From the NCBI RefSeq assembly GCF_000482545.1, contig NZ_KI519455.1, positions 434,001 through 498,000 of the forward strand: a stretch of 64,000 nt of DNA, in the 5' to 3' direction. The position numbers and the translations under genes were made by a program. The number at the start of each line of letters is the position of its first letter. Positions within the stretch are counted from its first letter, which is position 1. Shown here piece after piece: positions 25,204-34,124 of this stretch. The notes beneath the pieces were generated by a model. That model was not told the DNA's origin, ran no database searches, and saw nothing but the letters and a program-made list of their open reading frames with translations. Origin of the DNA: Arthrobacter sp. 35W. Lineage in GTDB: Bacteria > Actinomycetota > Actinomycetes > Actinomycetales > Micrococcaceae.

Positions 25204-26490
25204 CTAACCTCCCGGCCCGGGCCGCCAGCGCGGCGTCCGCGGCACCCAGTACCAAAGCACCACCGCGGCGGCCAGCCCCAGCAGACCCGTCACGCCAATG
25301 CCGATGGAGAGCGTCGCCAGCGCCGTCACAGCTGAGAGCAGCGCCGGTCCGCCGGAACCGCCCAGATCCGAGATGAACCGCCAGATGCCCAGGAACTGGG
25401 CCCGGCCGGGCGAGGGCGAATAGTCAGCCCCCAGGGTCATGATCATGCCGGAGCCAATGCCGTTGCCAAAACCAATCAGCAGCGAGACCAACAACAGGGA
25501 CGTGGCTCCCCCGGTGAGTGGCATCAGCAGCAGCGAAACGCCCATGATGGCCATGCACGGCACCGCGACCCACACCCGCCCCTTGCGGTCCATCACCTTC
25601 CCCGCTGGATAGAACACCAGCATGTCGATGGCGCCGGAGAGCCCATAGATCAGCGAGGTGGCCGTGGCATCCAGGCCCAGATGTTCGGCCCACAGCGGGA
25701 TCACCACCTGCCGGGATGACCGGACGGCACTGACCAGCAGCACCCCCAGGCCCACCGTCAGAAACAGCCGCCCATGCGCTGCGAGGATCGAACGAATGCC
25801 CGGACCCGGTGCCACGGGCCTCCCCGAGGCGCCCACCACCGCCGCCGCCACTGTCGCAGCGGCCGCCGTCGTCGAACTTTTCCGCGCCCCTGCCCTCTGT
25901 GCCGCTTCCAGATCCGGCAGCCCCCAGGACAACGCACCGGCACCTGCCATCGCCAGCACGGCCACCCAGTAGGCACCTTCCAGCCCCATGAGGTGGATGG
26001 CCAGCGCACCGAGGAATGGTCCGGCGAAGATGCCGATCCGCATCACGCCGCCCAGGGTGGACATCGCCCGGGCCCGCAGGGCCACGGGGACAACTTCCGT
26101 CAGGAAGCTCTGCCGGGCCAGGTTGAAGACGGCCGCCGAGGCCCCGATGAGGGCAATGCCCAGGGCATAGACCCACAGGTCCTGGGCGGCGATGCACAGC
26201 AGCAGTGCCACGATGGACAGCACGGCGGCGCCGACCATGGCGAAGCGTTCACCGTATTTGGCCGTGATGATGGAGGCGGGGATGTTGCTCAGCAGCGAGC
26301 CGACGCCCACCAGCGTCAGGACCAGGGCGGCGGCCGCAACGGTGGCACCCAGACCGCGGGCGCTCAGCGCAATGATCGGAAGGATGGCCCCCTCGCCCAG
26401 GCCAAAGAGCAGCGAAGGCCCATAGGCGGGAATGGCAATGGACCACAGGCTGAAGCCCTCGCGTCCACTGTCCCGTCCCATCGGGTCCAC
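25204..26490 (-). CDS. MFS transporter
   Basis: A 428-residue major facilitator with about twelve membrane segments in two halves, separated by an Ala-rich cytoplasmic loop around residues 205-230. The MFS loop motif appears in degraded form (VMDRKGRVWVAVP between segments 8 and 9). The GTG at 26490 has GGGGAT just upstream; an ATG at 26481 is also possible. The upstream leader is the left arm of a 30-bp hairpin, so the ribosome-binding region could be occluded if transcription reads through from the hydrolase gene. Substrate unknown. Confidence 0.88.
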   Translation of the reverse strand: MDPMGRDSGREGFSLWSIAIPAYGPSLLFGLGEGAILPIIALSARGLGATVAAAALVLTLVGVGSLLSNIPASIITAKYGERFAMVGAAVLSIVALLLCIAAQDLWVYALGIALIGASAAVFNLARQSFLTEVVPVALRARAMSTLGGVMRIGIFAGPFLGALAIHLMGLEGAYWVAVLAMAGAGALSWGLPDLEAAQRAGARKSSTTAAAATVAAAVVGASGRPVAPGPGIRSILAAHGRLFLTVGLGVLLVSAVRSSRQVVIPLWAEHLGLDATATSLIYGLSGAIDMLVFYPAGKVMDRKGRVWVAVPCMAIMGVSLLLMPLTGGATSLLLVSLLIGFGNGIGSGMIMTLGADYSPSPGRAQFLGIWRFISDLGGSGGPALLSAVTALATLSIGIGVTGLLGLAAAVVLWYWVPRTPRWRPGPGG

Positions 26491-26496
26491 TCTATC

Positions 26497-26573
26497 CCCG
26501 CCCCAACTAGGTGACAGTTATCGCACATTCTCGGGTCGCAAACGTGCGATAACTGTCACCTAGTTGGGGCGGG
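26497..26573. terminator. 30-bp perfect hairpin, GTGACAGTTATCGCAC family, copy A
   Basis: Arms 26497-26526 and 26544-26573 are perfectly complementary over 30 bp and contain CCCAACT, AG, then GTGACAGTTATCGCAC. The TAG stop of the MBL-fold gene lies inside the right arm. A sister hairpin with the same inner 16 bp occurs at 56714-56782. It probably terminates the hydrolase transcript on the minus strand. Confidence 0.75.
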
Positions 26574-27378
26574 AGGAGGTTTCCTTCAGCCGGGTGATGA
26601 ACCAGCGGGACTGGACGGGGCCGTAGGGCAGCACCGGAATTGCCTTGGTCGCGTCGTCGGGCATCTCCCGCGTGGCCTCCTGGGCCTGGCGGACGGCCGT
26701 GGACATCGTGGTGGCCATGGTGTGCACAAAATCGTCATCCACCGGCTCGCCATGTCCGGGCACCAGGAATTCGTAGCGGTGCCGCAGCGCAGAGATCTGG
26801 CGCAGCGTCTGCGCCCACTGCGCGGGGTAGGAATCCTCAAAGGCCGGGTACGCGCCATGCTCCACCAGATCACCGGCAAACAGGGCAGTGGGTGTGCCCA
26901 CCAGCAGATCCCCGTCCGTGTGGCCCAGGCCGAGGTGGAAGAGCGTGGCGGAGAACCCGCCCAGATCCACCAGCACCGGCTGCTCCCCCACCACCGCCGT
27001 CGGCAGCACCAGCGCGGTGTTCTCGCCGACGCCGGCGGCCATTTCCGGCTCCAGTTTCGACACCAGCGGCCGCTGGACCTCGGCATGGGCGGCCATGTCC
27101 TTCGCGGCGTTCTCGTGCGCCCAGAACTCGGTGGCGCCGTCGGCGGCAAAGACGGCATTGCCGAAGAAGTGGTCGTAGTGGGCGTGCGTATTGACCACGA
27201 TGAGCGGCAGCTCCGTCAGCTGGCGCACGGCCGCCAGGATCTGCGCACCCTGGCGCGGCCCGCAGCCAGTGTCGACCACCAGCGCGCGGTCCCGCCCCAC
27301 CACCAGCCCCGTGTTCAGCAGCTCGCCGGGGGTTGCCAGCACATGGCTGCCGGATCCTACATTTCGCCATTGGAGCAT
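26560..27378 (-). CDS. MBL-fold metallo-hydrolase
   Basis: A 272-residue metallo-beta-lactamase-fold hydrolase. The metal-binding HAHYDH motif lies near residue 70, a further histidine in LGLGHTDGD, the bridging aspartate in LFAGDLVEHGAYP, and the last histidine in LVPGHGEPV. The ATG at 27378 is preferred over one 84 bases upstream because GGAGA precedes it at a proper distance and the fold begins directly. It may follow the dehydrogenase E2 gene in one transcript. Substrate cannot be told; glyoxalase II-like or quorum-lactonase-like activities are common in this family. Confidence 0.83.
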   Translation of the reverse strand: MLQWRNVGSGSHVLATPGELLNTGLVVGRDRALVVDTGCGPRQGAQILAAVRQLTELPLIVVNTHAHYDHFFGNAVFAADGATEFWAHENAAKDMAAHAEVQRPLVSKLEPEMAAGVGENTALVLPTAVVGEQPVLVDLGGFSATLFHLGLGHTDGDLLVGTPTALFAGDLVEHGAYPAFEDSYPAQWAQTLRQISALRHRYEFLVPGHGEPVDDDFVHTMATTMSTAVRQAQEATREMPDDATKAIPVLPYGPVQSRWFITRLKETSSRPN

Positions 27379-27468
27379 GGTCTTCTCCGCTTTCGTCGCC
27401 ACTGACAGGTCCTGCCCCCATTGTGCCCACTTCGAGGGTGGGCCGTGCGGCGCAACACCCATGTTGCG

Positions 27469-29124
27469 CTACAGATCGGCCAGGACGCGGCCCGGATCCT
27501 CGACGGCGTCGGCCACGAAACGCAGGAATCCCGCCGCCGTGGCGCCGTCGCAGACGCGGTGGTCGAAGGCCAGGGTCAGTTCCACCACCGTGCGCACGGC
27601 CAGGGCGCCGTCGAGCACCCACGGCCGCTCAAGGAAACGCCCGATCCCCAGCATGGCCACCTCGGGGTGGTTGATGATCGCGGCCGAGCCGTCCACGCCG
27701 AACACCCCGTAGTTGTTGACGGTGAACGTGCCGCCGCCCAGCTCCCGGGGGCCCGCCTTCCCGCTGCGCGCCGTATCGGCCAGCGTGCGGATGGCGCCGT
27801 CCAGCCCGCGGGCGCTGAGCTTGTCCGCGCCACGCACCACGGGCACCACCAGCCCCCGGTCCGTCTGCGCGGCGAAGCCCAGATTGACGCCGTCAAAGGC
27901 GACCAGCGTGTCCACGCCATCCACGGTGTCCAGCCGCGTGTTCAGCGCCGGGAAGCGGGCCAGCCCGGCCACGGCGAAGCGGGAGATGAAGGCCATCAGC
28001 GACGGCGCCTCTCCGTTTTGCGCCTTCAACCGCTGCCGCAGCTCCACCAGGGCCGTGGCGTCCACATCCACCCACACCGTGGCTTCGGGGATCTCGCGCC
28101 GGCTCCGGGAAAGGTTTGCTGCCGCGCTGCGGCGAAGCCCGGTCAGGGGTGCGCTGGAGCGCACGCCGAGCCCGGTGCGGGCATCGACGACGGCGGCGGC
28201 GGTTGCGGCTGCTGCGCCAGTTGCGGCGGGCGCAGGGGCGCCCGTTGCGGCGGCTGGCAGGCCGGCTCCCGTTGCGGTGCTGGCCACTCCGGCTCCGCCG
28301 GAGAGAGCGGCCGCAGCTGCAGGGATGGTTGCAGCCGGGCCGGTCTGCGCGCCGGCCATGGCCTCCGATGGCGCAAGGACGGCGCCCGGCGCGGCATTGG
28401 CGCCACCAGGCCCACCTGCAAGGGCCGCTATCGCTGATTCGACGTCGCGGCGCAGGATCAAGCCCTGTCCGCCCGACCCGGCAATCGAGGACAGGGCAAT
28501 CCCATGGCTTGCGGCCAGCCGGCGCACCAGCGGCGAAACCACCAGGGGCGCCTGCCGCGGCGGGGCCGAGGCTCCGACCCCCTCCGGGGTGGCGGCCAGT
28601 GCTTCGGAGCCGGCGGTGGCCGGGGCGGCCCGGGCTGCCGTAGTTTGTGGAGCTGCTGCCGGTGCAGCGGCGGGCTGCCCGGGTCCACGCTTGGCGGGGC
28701 GCGTACGCCCCGGTCCGCCGTGGCCCGAGGTGCCGTAACCGATCAGGACATTGCCGGACCCCGCTGCGGCGGGTTCAACTGCGGCGGATTCAGCCGCGGC
28801 GGATTCGACCGGACTCGCCTCGACGTCACCGGATTCCACCGCGCTGGGCCCCCCACCGGCACCGGACCCGGCAGAATCCGCAGCCCCCGCCGCGATCGAG
28901 ATCAGTGGCTTCCCCACCTCCAGCACCTGCCCGGCGCTGCCATGGAGTTCGGACACCACGCCGGCGTACGGCGACGGCACTTCCACTACTGACTTTGCCG
29001 TCTCCAGCTCGGCGATCGGCTGGTCCACGCGGATGGAATCGCCCACCTTGACCAACCACACCACCAGCTCGGCCTCGGTCAGCCCCTCGCCAAGATCCGG
29101 AAGCATAAACACCTGCATGCCCAT
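27469..29124 (-). CDS. bkdC: Branched-chain 2-oxoacid dehydrogenase E2 acyltransferase
   Basis: A 551-residue dihydrolipoyl acyltransferase. The N-terminal lipoyl domain (residues 1-80) carries the lipoylated lysine in ELETAKSVVEVPSPYAG; a long Ala/Pro/Gly-rich linker follows, then a peripheral-subunit-binding domain (VSPLVRRLAASHGIALSSI), a second linker, and the catalytic domain ending in FDHRVCDGA with the active-site histidine. Its start overlaps the E1-beta stop by one base (TGATG). A pyruvate or acetoin complex is possible, but the divergent Lrp-type regulator favours branched-chain oxoacids. E3 is not in the window. Confidence 0.86.
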   Translation of the reverse strand: MGMQVFMLPDLGEGLTEAELVVWLVKVGDSIRVDQPIAELETAKSVVEVPSPYAGVVSELHGSAGQVLEVGKPLISIAAGAADSAGSGAGGGPSAVESGDVEASPVESAAAESAAVEPAAAGSGNVLIGYGTSGHGGPGRTRPAKRGPGQPAAAPAAAPQTTAARAAPATAGSEALAATPEGVGASAPPRQAPLVVSPLVRRLAASHGIALSSIAGSGGQGLILRRDVESAIAALAGGPGGANAAPGAVLAPSEAMAGAQTGPAATIPAAAAALSGGAGVASTATGAGLPAAATGAPAPAATGAAAATAAAVVDARTGLGVRSSAPLTGLRRSAAANLSRSRREIPEATVWVDVDATALVELRQRLKAQNGEAPSLMAFISRFAVAGLARFPALNTRLDTVDGVDTLVAFDGVNLGFAAQTDRGLVVPVVRGADKLSARGLDGAIRTLADTARSGKAGPRELGGGTFTVNNYGVFGVDGSAAIINHPEVAMLGIGRFLERPWVLDGALAVRTVVELTLAFDHRVCDGATAAGFLRFVADAVEDPGRVLADL

Positions 29125-30296
29125 CAGTCCTCCCACTGCAGATCGTCCACGGCATCCAGAATCCTGTCCACGCTGGGCAGGAAAAACTGCTCCAGCTTGG
29201 GTGCGGGGTACGGCACGTCGAAGCCGGTGACCCGCAGCACGGGGGCGGCCAGGGAATGGAAGCAGCGTTCCGACACCCTCGCGGCGATCTCTGCCGCCAT
29301 CGAGGCGAAGCCGGGCGCCTCGGCGATGACCACGGCCCGGCCGGTGGAGCGGACGGCGGCGCACACCGTTTCGTCGTCGAACGGCACCAGCGAGCGCACA
29401 TCCACCACCTGCAGGGATCGTCCCTCGGCGGCGGCGGTCTCGGCGGCGGCGATCGCCGTGGCCACCGAGGGGCCGTAGGCGATCAGTGTGGCGTCGGTGC
29501 CCTCACGCGCCACCACGGCCGTGCCAATGGTCGACGACGGCGCTGCCTGCCCGCCGTCGTCGTGGCCGCCCGAGGATTCGCCAGCCGGAGCGCCCTCCGC
29601 GGTGTACCTGGCGCGCAGGGCATCCAGATCCACCTCGGCCTTGGAAAAGTAGACCTTCTTGGGCTCCAGGAACACCACCGGGTCCGGGGAGGCGATGGCG
29701 TCGCGGAGCATCACGTAGGCATCGGCCACGGTGGAGGGGGTCAGCACGGTCAGGCCCGGGGTGTGGACGTAGTAGGCCTCGGAGGAATCGCAGTGGTGCT
29801 CCACACCGCCGATGCCGCCCGCGTACGGAATCCGGACCACCAGCGGCAGGCGGACCTGGCCCCTGGTGCGGTTGCCCATCTTGGCCACGTGGCTGACCAT
29901 CTGCTCAAAGGCGGGGTAGGCGAAGGCGTCGAACTGCATCTCCACCACCGGACGCATGCCGCCCATCGCCATCCCCGTGGCCATGCCCAGGATGCCCGAT
30001 TCGGCCAGCGGCGTGTCGAAGCAGCGGGACGTGCCAAAGCGCGCCGTGAGCCCATCCGTTACGCGGAACACCCCGCCCAGTGTGCCCACATCCTCACCGA
30101 AGACCAGCACGCGGCTGTCCGCCTCCATGGCATCGGCCATGGCCAGGTTGAGCGCCTTGGCGAAGGTCAGCGTCTGGACGCCGGTGAGGCGTTCGACGGC
30201 GGCCGCCGCCGGCGCTGCCGCCGCCCGCGCCTCGGATGGAACCCCTGCGGGCGCGGCAGGATCGGTCCGGAATTCCGGTTCGGACACGGTGGTCAT
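29124..30296 (-). CDS. bkdB: 2-Oxoacid dehydrogenase E1 component, beta subunit
   Basis: A 390-residue transketolase-like subunit that completes the thiamine-diphosphate site of E1. Visible features are VLVFGEDVGTLGGVFRVT with the catalytic-loop glutamate, FDTPLAESGILGMATGMA and the HHCDSSEAYYVHTPGL segment. About 40 variable residues precede the fold, and a Gly/Asp-rich insertion lies near residue 245. It is sandwiched between E1-alpha and E2 with ATGA and TGATG overlaps. Confidence 0.88.
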   Translation of the reverse strand: MTTVSEPEFRTDPAAPAGVPSEARAAAAPAAAAVERLTGVQTLTFAKALNLAMADAMEADSRVLVFGEDVGTLGGVFRVTDGLTARFGTSRCFDTPLAESGILGMATGMAMGGMRPVVEMQFDAFAYPAFEQMVSHVAKMGNRTRGQVRLPLVVRIPYAGGIGGVEHHCDSSEAYYVHTPGLTVLTPSTVADAYVMLRDAIASPDPVVFLEPKKVYFSKAEVDLDALRARYTAEGAPAGESSGGHDDGGQAAPSSTIGTAVVAREGTDATLIAYGPSVATAIAAAETAAAEGRSLQVVDVRSLVPFDDETVCAAVRSTGRAVVIAEAPGFASMAAEIAARVSERCFHSLAAPVLRVTGFDVPYPAPKLEQFFLPSVDRILDAVDDLQWED

Positions 30297-31441
30297 CGCA
30301 GTCCTCCTTCGGCGTTTTCAATAGTTGCTCCGGCACTGCGGGCCAGCTCGTCTGCCAGAAATGCACTCTGCTCGCGCAGCTGCGGCGTGGGTTCGGTGTA
30401 GACAAACGCAAACAGGTCCTGTGGATCCACTTCCACCTCGGCATTCAGGCCATCGCGCAGCCGGGCGGCCACGGACTCCGCTGCCGCCGCGATCCGCGCC
30501 TCGACGTCCTCGTCCAGCAGTCCCGCGGCGGCCAGATGCCTCCCCAGCCGGGTGAGCGGGTCCCTCGGAACCCACTGGGCCACCTCGGCGTCGGAGCGGT
30601 ACCGGGTGGCGTCGTCGGCGTTGGTGTGCGACTGCATCCGGTACGTGTGGGCCTCCACCATGGACGGCCCGCCTCCGCCCCGGGCGCGGTCGACGGCGCT
30701 GCCGAGCACCGCGAGCAGGGCGGCAAGATCGTTGCCGTCCACCCGTTCCCCGGGCATCCCGTAGCCAATCCCCTTGTGTGCCAGCGAAGGCGCAGCCGTC
30801 TGCTGCGACAGCGGAACGGAGATGGCGAACTCGTTGTTCTGGATGAGGAACACCACCGGCAGCCGGTAGACGGCGGCAAAATTCAGCGCCTCGTGGAAGT
30901 CCCCCTCGCTGGTGGCGCCGTCGCCGCACAGGGCCAGCACCACTGAGTCCTCGCCCTTGAGCTTGGCGGCGTGGGCCATCCCGACGGCGTGCAGCAGTTG
31001 CGTGGCCAGCGGCGTGGCCTGGGTGGCCACCTTGTGCTCCATGGGGTTGTAGCCGGCATGCCAGCTCCCCCGCAGCATCTGGAAGGCCGCCACCGGATCC
31101 ACCCCGCGGGCCAACACTGCAACGGTGTCCCGGTAGGTGGGGAAGAGCCAATCCTCGCTGCCGAGCACCATGGCCGCCGCCACCTGGCAGGCCTCCTGGC
31201 CGTGCGAAGAAGGATAGACGGCCAGCCGGCCCTGCCGCACGAGCGCGCCGGCCTGGTCGTTGATGCGCCGGCCCAGCACCAGGTGCTCGTAGCCGGACAG
31301 CAGCCGGGCATCGTCCGGGCGGACGTAGGGTTCCTTCCACCCGCCCTGCTCCACGGCACCGCCGTCGGCGTCGATCATCTGGATGGGTTCGCCGGAGGGC
31401 AGCAGCAAAGCCTCCCCATCCGGGATGGTGTTCTGGGGCAT
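30293..31441 (-). CDS. bkdA: 2-Oxoacid dehydrogenase E1 component, alpha subunit
   Basis: A 382-residue thiamine-diphosphate subunit that decarboxylates the oxoacid. The cofactor motif begins GDGATSEGDFHEALNF and ends at IQNNEFAISVP; the phosphorylation-loop region YRMQSHTNADDATRYR is conserved. It is first in the operon bkdA-bkdB-bkdC. The Lrp/AsnC regulator gene starts 177 bases away on the other strand, an arrangement known for bkd operons in several bacteria. Specificity for branched-chain substrates is inferred from this context. Confidence 0.87.
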   Translation of the reverse strand: MPQNTIPDGEALLLPSGEPIQMIDADGGAVEQGGWKEPYVRPDDARLLSGYEHLVLGRRINDQAGALVRQGRLAVYPSSHGQEACQVAAAMVLGSEDWLFPTYRDTVAVLARGVDPVAAFQMLRGSWHAGYNPMEHKVATQATPLATQLLHAVGMAHAAKLKGEDSVVLALCGDGATSEGDFHEALNFAAVYRLPVVFLIQNNEFAISVPLSQQTAAPSLAHKGIGYGMPGERVDGNDLAALLAVLGSAVDRARGGGGPSMVEAHTYRMQSHTNADDATRYRSDAEVAQWVPRDPLTRLGRHLAAAGLLDEDVEARIAAAAESVAARLRDGLNAEVEVDPQDLFAFVYTEPTPQLREQSAFLADELARSAGATIENAEGGLR

Positions 31442-31540
31442 GGATCCTCCGCCTCCCGTAAAGATGGACCGTGGCTCCAGTATGGGATTGGGGGCCGATT
31501 CGTATCCAGTACTTGGCCAAACTCTGGAAAAATGCGCCCG

Positions 31541-31569
31541 AATGGACTTGGATGGAAGACAAATGGACT
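31541..31569. promoter_or_regulatory. Direct repeats in the bkd/Lrp divergent region
   Basis: AATGGACT occurs at 31541-31548 and again at 31562-31569, exactly 21 bp apart (two helical turns), in the 176-bp region between the dehydrogenase operon and the Lrp gene. Lrp-family octamers wrap DNA with such spacing, so this is a candidate binding site for the adjacent regulator. Confidence 0.35.
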
Positions 31570-31617
31570 CTGTGAGCTGGATTACACTGCAAAGTGGAAC
31601 CAGCGGAAAGGCCTGCC

Positions 31618-32070
31618 ATGGAGGACCCCACCCCCGTCCCGCTCGACGACGTCGACAGGCGGATCATTGCCGAGCTCACCCGTGACGGGAGGATGTCGGT
31701 GACAGCTGTCGCGGAGAATGTCCACATCTCCCGGGCGCACGCCTATTCGCGCATCACCCGGCTCACGCAGGAGGGCGTGCTGACCAAGTTCACGGCACTC
31801 GTGGACCCGGTGAAGGCGGGGCTGCGCTCCTCCGCCTACGTCACGCTCAAGGTCAGCCAGCACTCCTGGCGCGAGCTCAAGGAACGCCTGAAGGCCATCC
31901 CCGAGGTGGCGCACATTGCCCTGGTGGGCGGCGATTTCGATGTGATCCTGCTGGTGCGGGCCGAGGACAACCAAGGCCTGCGCAAGGTGGTGTTCGACCA
32001 ATTGCAGTCAATGCCGGGCGTGCTGGACACCCAGACGTTCCTGATCTTTGAGGATCTGGACAACCGGTAG
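31618..32070 (+). CDS. Lrp/AsnC family transcriptional regulator
   Basis: A 150-residue regulator with an N-terminal winged helix-turn-helix (LDDVDRRIIAELTRDGRMSV, then HISRAHAYSRITRL) and a C-terminal RAM/AsnC ligand domain (HIALVGGDFDVILLVRA). The ATG at 31618 was chosen because GGAAAGG lies six bases upstream; a GTG 24 bases earlier lacks such a site. It diverges from bkdABC and probably controls it in response to a branched-chain amino acid or its oxoacid, by analogy with BkdR. Confidence 0.9.
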   Translation: MEDPTPVPLDDVDRRIIAELTRDGRMSVTAVAENVHISRAHAYSRITRLTQEGVLTKFTALVDPVKAGLRSSAYVTLKVSQHSWRELKERLKAIPEVAHIALVGGDFDVILLVRAEDNQGLRKVVFDQLQSMPGVLDTQTFLIFEDLDNR

Positions 32071-32094
32071 CGCTTCAGCACCGGCGGCAGCCGG

Positions 32095-32877
32095 CTACCG
32101 GCCGGTGAACGTGGGCTTCCGCTTCGCCTGGAACGCGGCAAAGCCCTCGGCATAGTCGGCGGTGCCGCAGAGAGCCGCCTGCGCCCGGTTTTCGGCCGCG
32201 ACGGCGGACCACAGCCCCAGCCGCTCATCGCGGATGGCCGCCACCAGGGACTTGCTCGCAGTGAACGCGCCCGTGGCCCCCTGCGCCACCCTGGCCACCG
32301 TCGCCCGGGTGTCGTGCAGCAGAGAATTCGCGGGCAGGGCCCGGCTGAACAGACCTGACTCCACCGCCTCCGTGCCGCTCATCAGCTCGGCTGTGTAGAT
32401 CAAATCCAGCGTCCTGTGCATGCCCAGCCGCTCGGTGAAGTACCAATGCCCACCCGAATCCAGCGTGGCCCCGAGGTTGGCGAACGGCGAGCCGATCTTG
32501 GCGGTGTCGGCCACATAGACCACGTCGGTGGCAATGAGCAGGCCAAGCCCCACCCCCAGGCAGGCACCCTGTGCGGCAGCGAAGGTGGGGGCTGGGAAGG
32601 CGCTCATTTTCGCCAGCAGCGGGGTGAGGAGACCGTCCAGATAGCCCAGGACGTCGTCGGTTGAAGGGTCGACGGCGGATATGTCCCGTCCGGCGCAGAA
32701 GGCCCTGCCCTCACCGCGGAGCAGCAGCGCGCGCACCTCGCCGCGCTCGACGGCGGCAGCGGCGTCGTCGTATGCCCGGCCCAGCTCCGCGAGCGCTTCC
32801 TCATTGAGGGCGTTCAGCTTGTCGGGCGCGTTGAGGACCACCTCGGCCACCTCGTTGGCGATGGACAGCTCAATCAT
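32095..32877 (-). CDS. Enoyl-CoA hydratase/isomerase, paa operon member
   Basis: A 260-residue crotonase. The oxyanion-hole strands appear as RAFCAGRDISAV and QGACLGVGLGLLIATD, and the catalytic region IGSPFANLGATLDSGGHWY is modified relative to classical hydratases. It follows paaE by 41 bases in the same direction, so it is the sixth gene of paaABCDE. Position suggests PaaG (ring 1,2-epoxyphenylacetyl-CoA isomerase) or PaaF; the sequence alone does not decide. The ATG at 32877 has AGGAGA upstream; the longer frame would start inside a dispersed repeat. Confidence 0.84.
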   Translation of the reverse strand: MIELSIANEVAEVVLNAPDKLNALNEEALAELGRAYDDAAAAVERGEVRALLLRGEGRAFCAGRDISAVDPSTDDVLGYLDGLLTPLLAKMSAFPAPTFAAAQGACLGVGLGLLIATDVVYVADTAKIGSPFANLGATLDSGGHWYFTERLGMHRTLDLIYTAELMSGTEAVESGLFSRALPANSLLHDTRATVARVAQGATGAFTASKSLVAAIRDERLGLWSAVAAENRAQAALCGTADYAEGFAAFQAKRKPTFTGR

Positions 32878-32887
32878 GGAGTCTCCT

Positions 32888-32911
32888 GGGGTCTCGACAG
32901 GCTCGACCACC
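32888..32911. repeat. Dispersed GGTCTCGACAAGCTCGACCACC repeat, copy between paaE and hydratase
   Basis: The segment reads GGTCTCGACAGG then CTCGACCACC. The same unit, allowing one or two changes, is found at 35528, 35645, 51263, 51403, 53548 and 60693 in either orientation. This REP-like word is placed in the 41-bp gap inside the paa operon, upstream of the hydratase ribosome-binding site. Confidence 0.65.
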
Positions 32912-32918
32912 GACGCGG

Positions 32919-34124
32919 CTAGACATCGTAGTCAACGCTCACGGCGTCGCTGGTGGGGTGCGATTGGCAGGTGAGGACATAGCCCTTCTCCACCTCGTCC
33001 GGCTCCAGCGCATAGTTTTCCTCCATCTCCACGGATCCTGCCACCACCTTGGCCCGGCAGGTGCCGCACACGCCGCCGGCGCAGGCGAAAGGCACATCGG
33101 GGCGCACCCGCAGGGCCGCGTTCAGGATGGATTCGCGGGCGTGCGTGGGGCTGGCGACCTCGGTCTTGAGCCCATCGAGGGTGAAGGTGATCGTGTAGTT
33201 CTCCTCCGATTCGTCCGCCAGCACCCTCCGGCCAGCTTGGCCCTCGGGACGGGTGGGTGCGCCGGTGCTGAACAGTTCAAAGCGCACCTTGTCCTTGGGC
33301 ACACCGCGCGCCGCCAGCACATCTCGGCACAGCTGCACCAGCTCGAAGGGGCCGCAGAGGAACCATTCGTCAACGTCGTCGCTGTGGATCGCCGTGCCCA
33401 GCAGCGCCTCGAGCTTGTCTGCGTCCAGACGCCCGCTCATCAGCGGTGCAATGCGCTGTTCGCGGGACAGCACATGGTGCAGGGCCAGCCTGGCGGGGTA
33501 CTTGTCCTTCAGGTCCGCCAATTCCTCCAGGAACATCACGTCCATGGAGGCCTTGTTCGCATAGACCAGGTCGAAGCGCGTGTCCGCGTTGGCGGCGAGC
33601 AGCGTGCGGGCAATGGCAATGACGGGCGTGATGCCGGATCCGGCAGCGATGGCTACAAAGGTGCCCGGCGCCCCGGCCAGCTCCTCGGGCCGGTTCAGCC
33701 CGGTGAGGACATTGTGGACCTCACCGGCCGCGGCCGTTCCATGCTTGGAGATGAACGCGCCCATGGGGCTCATGACATCCATCCGCGCACCGGCGGCCAG
33801 TTCGGCATTGGCCCAGGTGGAGAACGCCCCGCCCAGATCCCGCTTGATGGCCACCCGGATCTCCGAGCTGCCATCGAAAAACGCCACGGGGGCGGCGCAG
33901 ATGGAGTAGCTGCGCCGCACCTCATGAAGTTCACCGCGCTCATCCGGCAGCTGCGTCCGCAGGGCCACGTACTGCCCAGGCAGGTAGTCGTACCAACCGG
34001 CCAGGTCCGCGGGGACGGCGAAGGCGACCTCCACGGCGTCGGCCGTCAGCCGCCGGACCTCGCTGACGGTGAGCTTGTGGAACGAGGCGCGACGGCGGGC
34101 GGCGGCATCAACGGGAACGCTCAT
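32919..34124 (-). CDS. paaE: Phenylacetyl-CoA epoxidase reductase subunit PaaE
   Basis: A 401-residue flavoprotein-ferredoxin that passes NADPH electrons to the PaaABC di-iron epoxidase. The N-terminal FAD domain shows RRSYSICAAP, the NAD(P) domain GSGITPVIAIARTLL and WFLCGPFELVQ, and the C-terminus is a plant-type 2Fe-2S ferredoxin with CAGGVCGTCRAK and a fourth cysteine in LTCQSHP. The ATG at 34124 overlaps the paaD stop (TGATG). Confidence 0.94.
   Translation of the reverse strand: MSVPVDAAARRRASFHKLTVSEVRRLTADAVEVAFAVPADLAGWYDYLPGQYVALRTQLPDERGELHEVRRSYSICAAPVAFFDGSSEIRVAIKRDLGGAFSTWANAELAAGARMDVMSPMGAFISKHGTAAAGEVHNVLTGLNRPEELAGAPGTFVAIAAGSGITPVIAIARTLLAANADTRFDLVYANKASMDVMFLEELADLKDKYPARLALHHVLSREQRIAPLMSGRLDADKLEALLGTAIHSDDVDEWFLCGPFELVQLCRDVLAARGVPKDKVRFELFSTGAPTRPEGQAGRRVLADESEENYTITFTLDGLKTEVASPTHARESILNAALRVRPDVPFACAGGVCGTCRAKVVAGSVEMEENYALEPDEVEKGYVLTCQSHPTSDAVSVDYDV

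Noticed and set aside
23086-25335. Open frame of 749 codons across menC, the divergent gap and the PAP2 gene
   Set aside because: It crosses two real genes in other frames and has no family resemblance; long only because of high GC.
26497-26573. Attachment site or transposon end in the 30-bp hairpin
   Set aside because: No recombinase or target duplication is nearby, and its position at a gene's 3' end fits a terminator better.
32878-32910. Eleven-residue N-terminal extension of the paa hydratase
   Set aside because: It would be encoded by the dispersed repeat; the ATG at 32877 has a strong AGGAGA site at the right distance.
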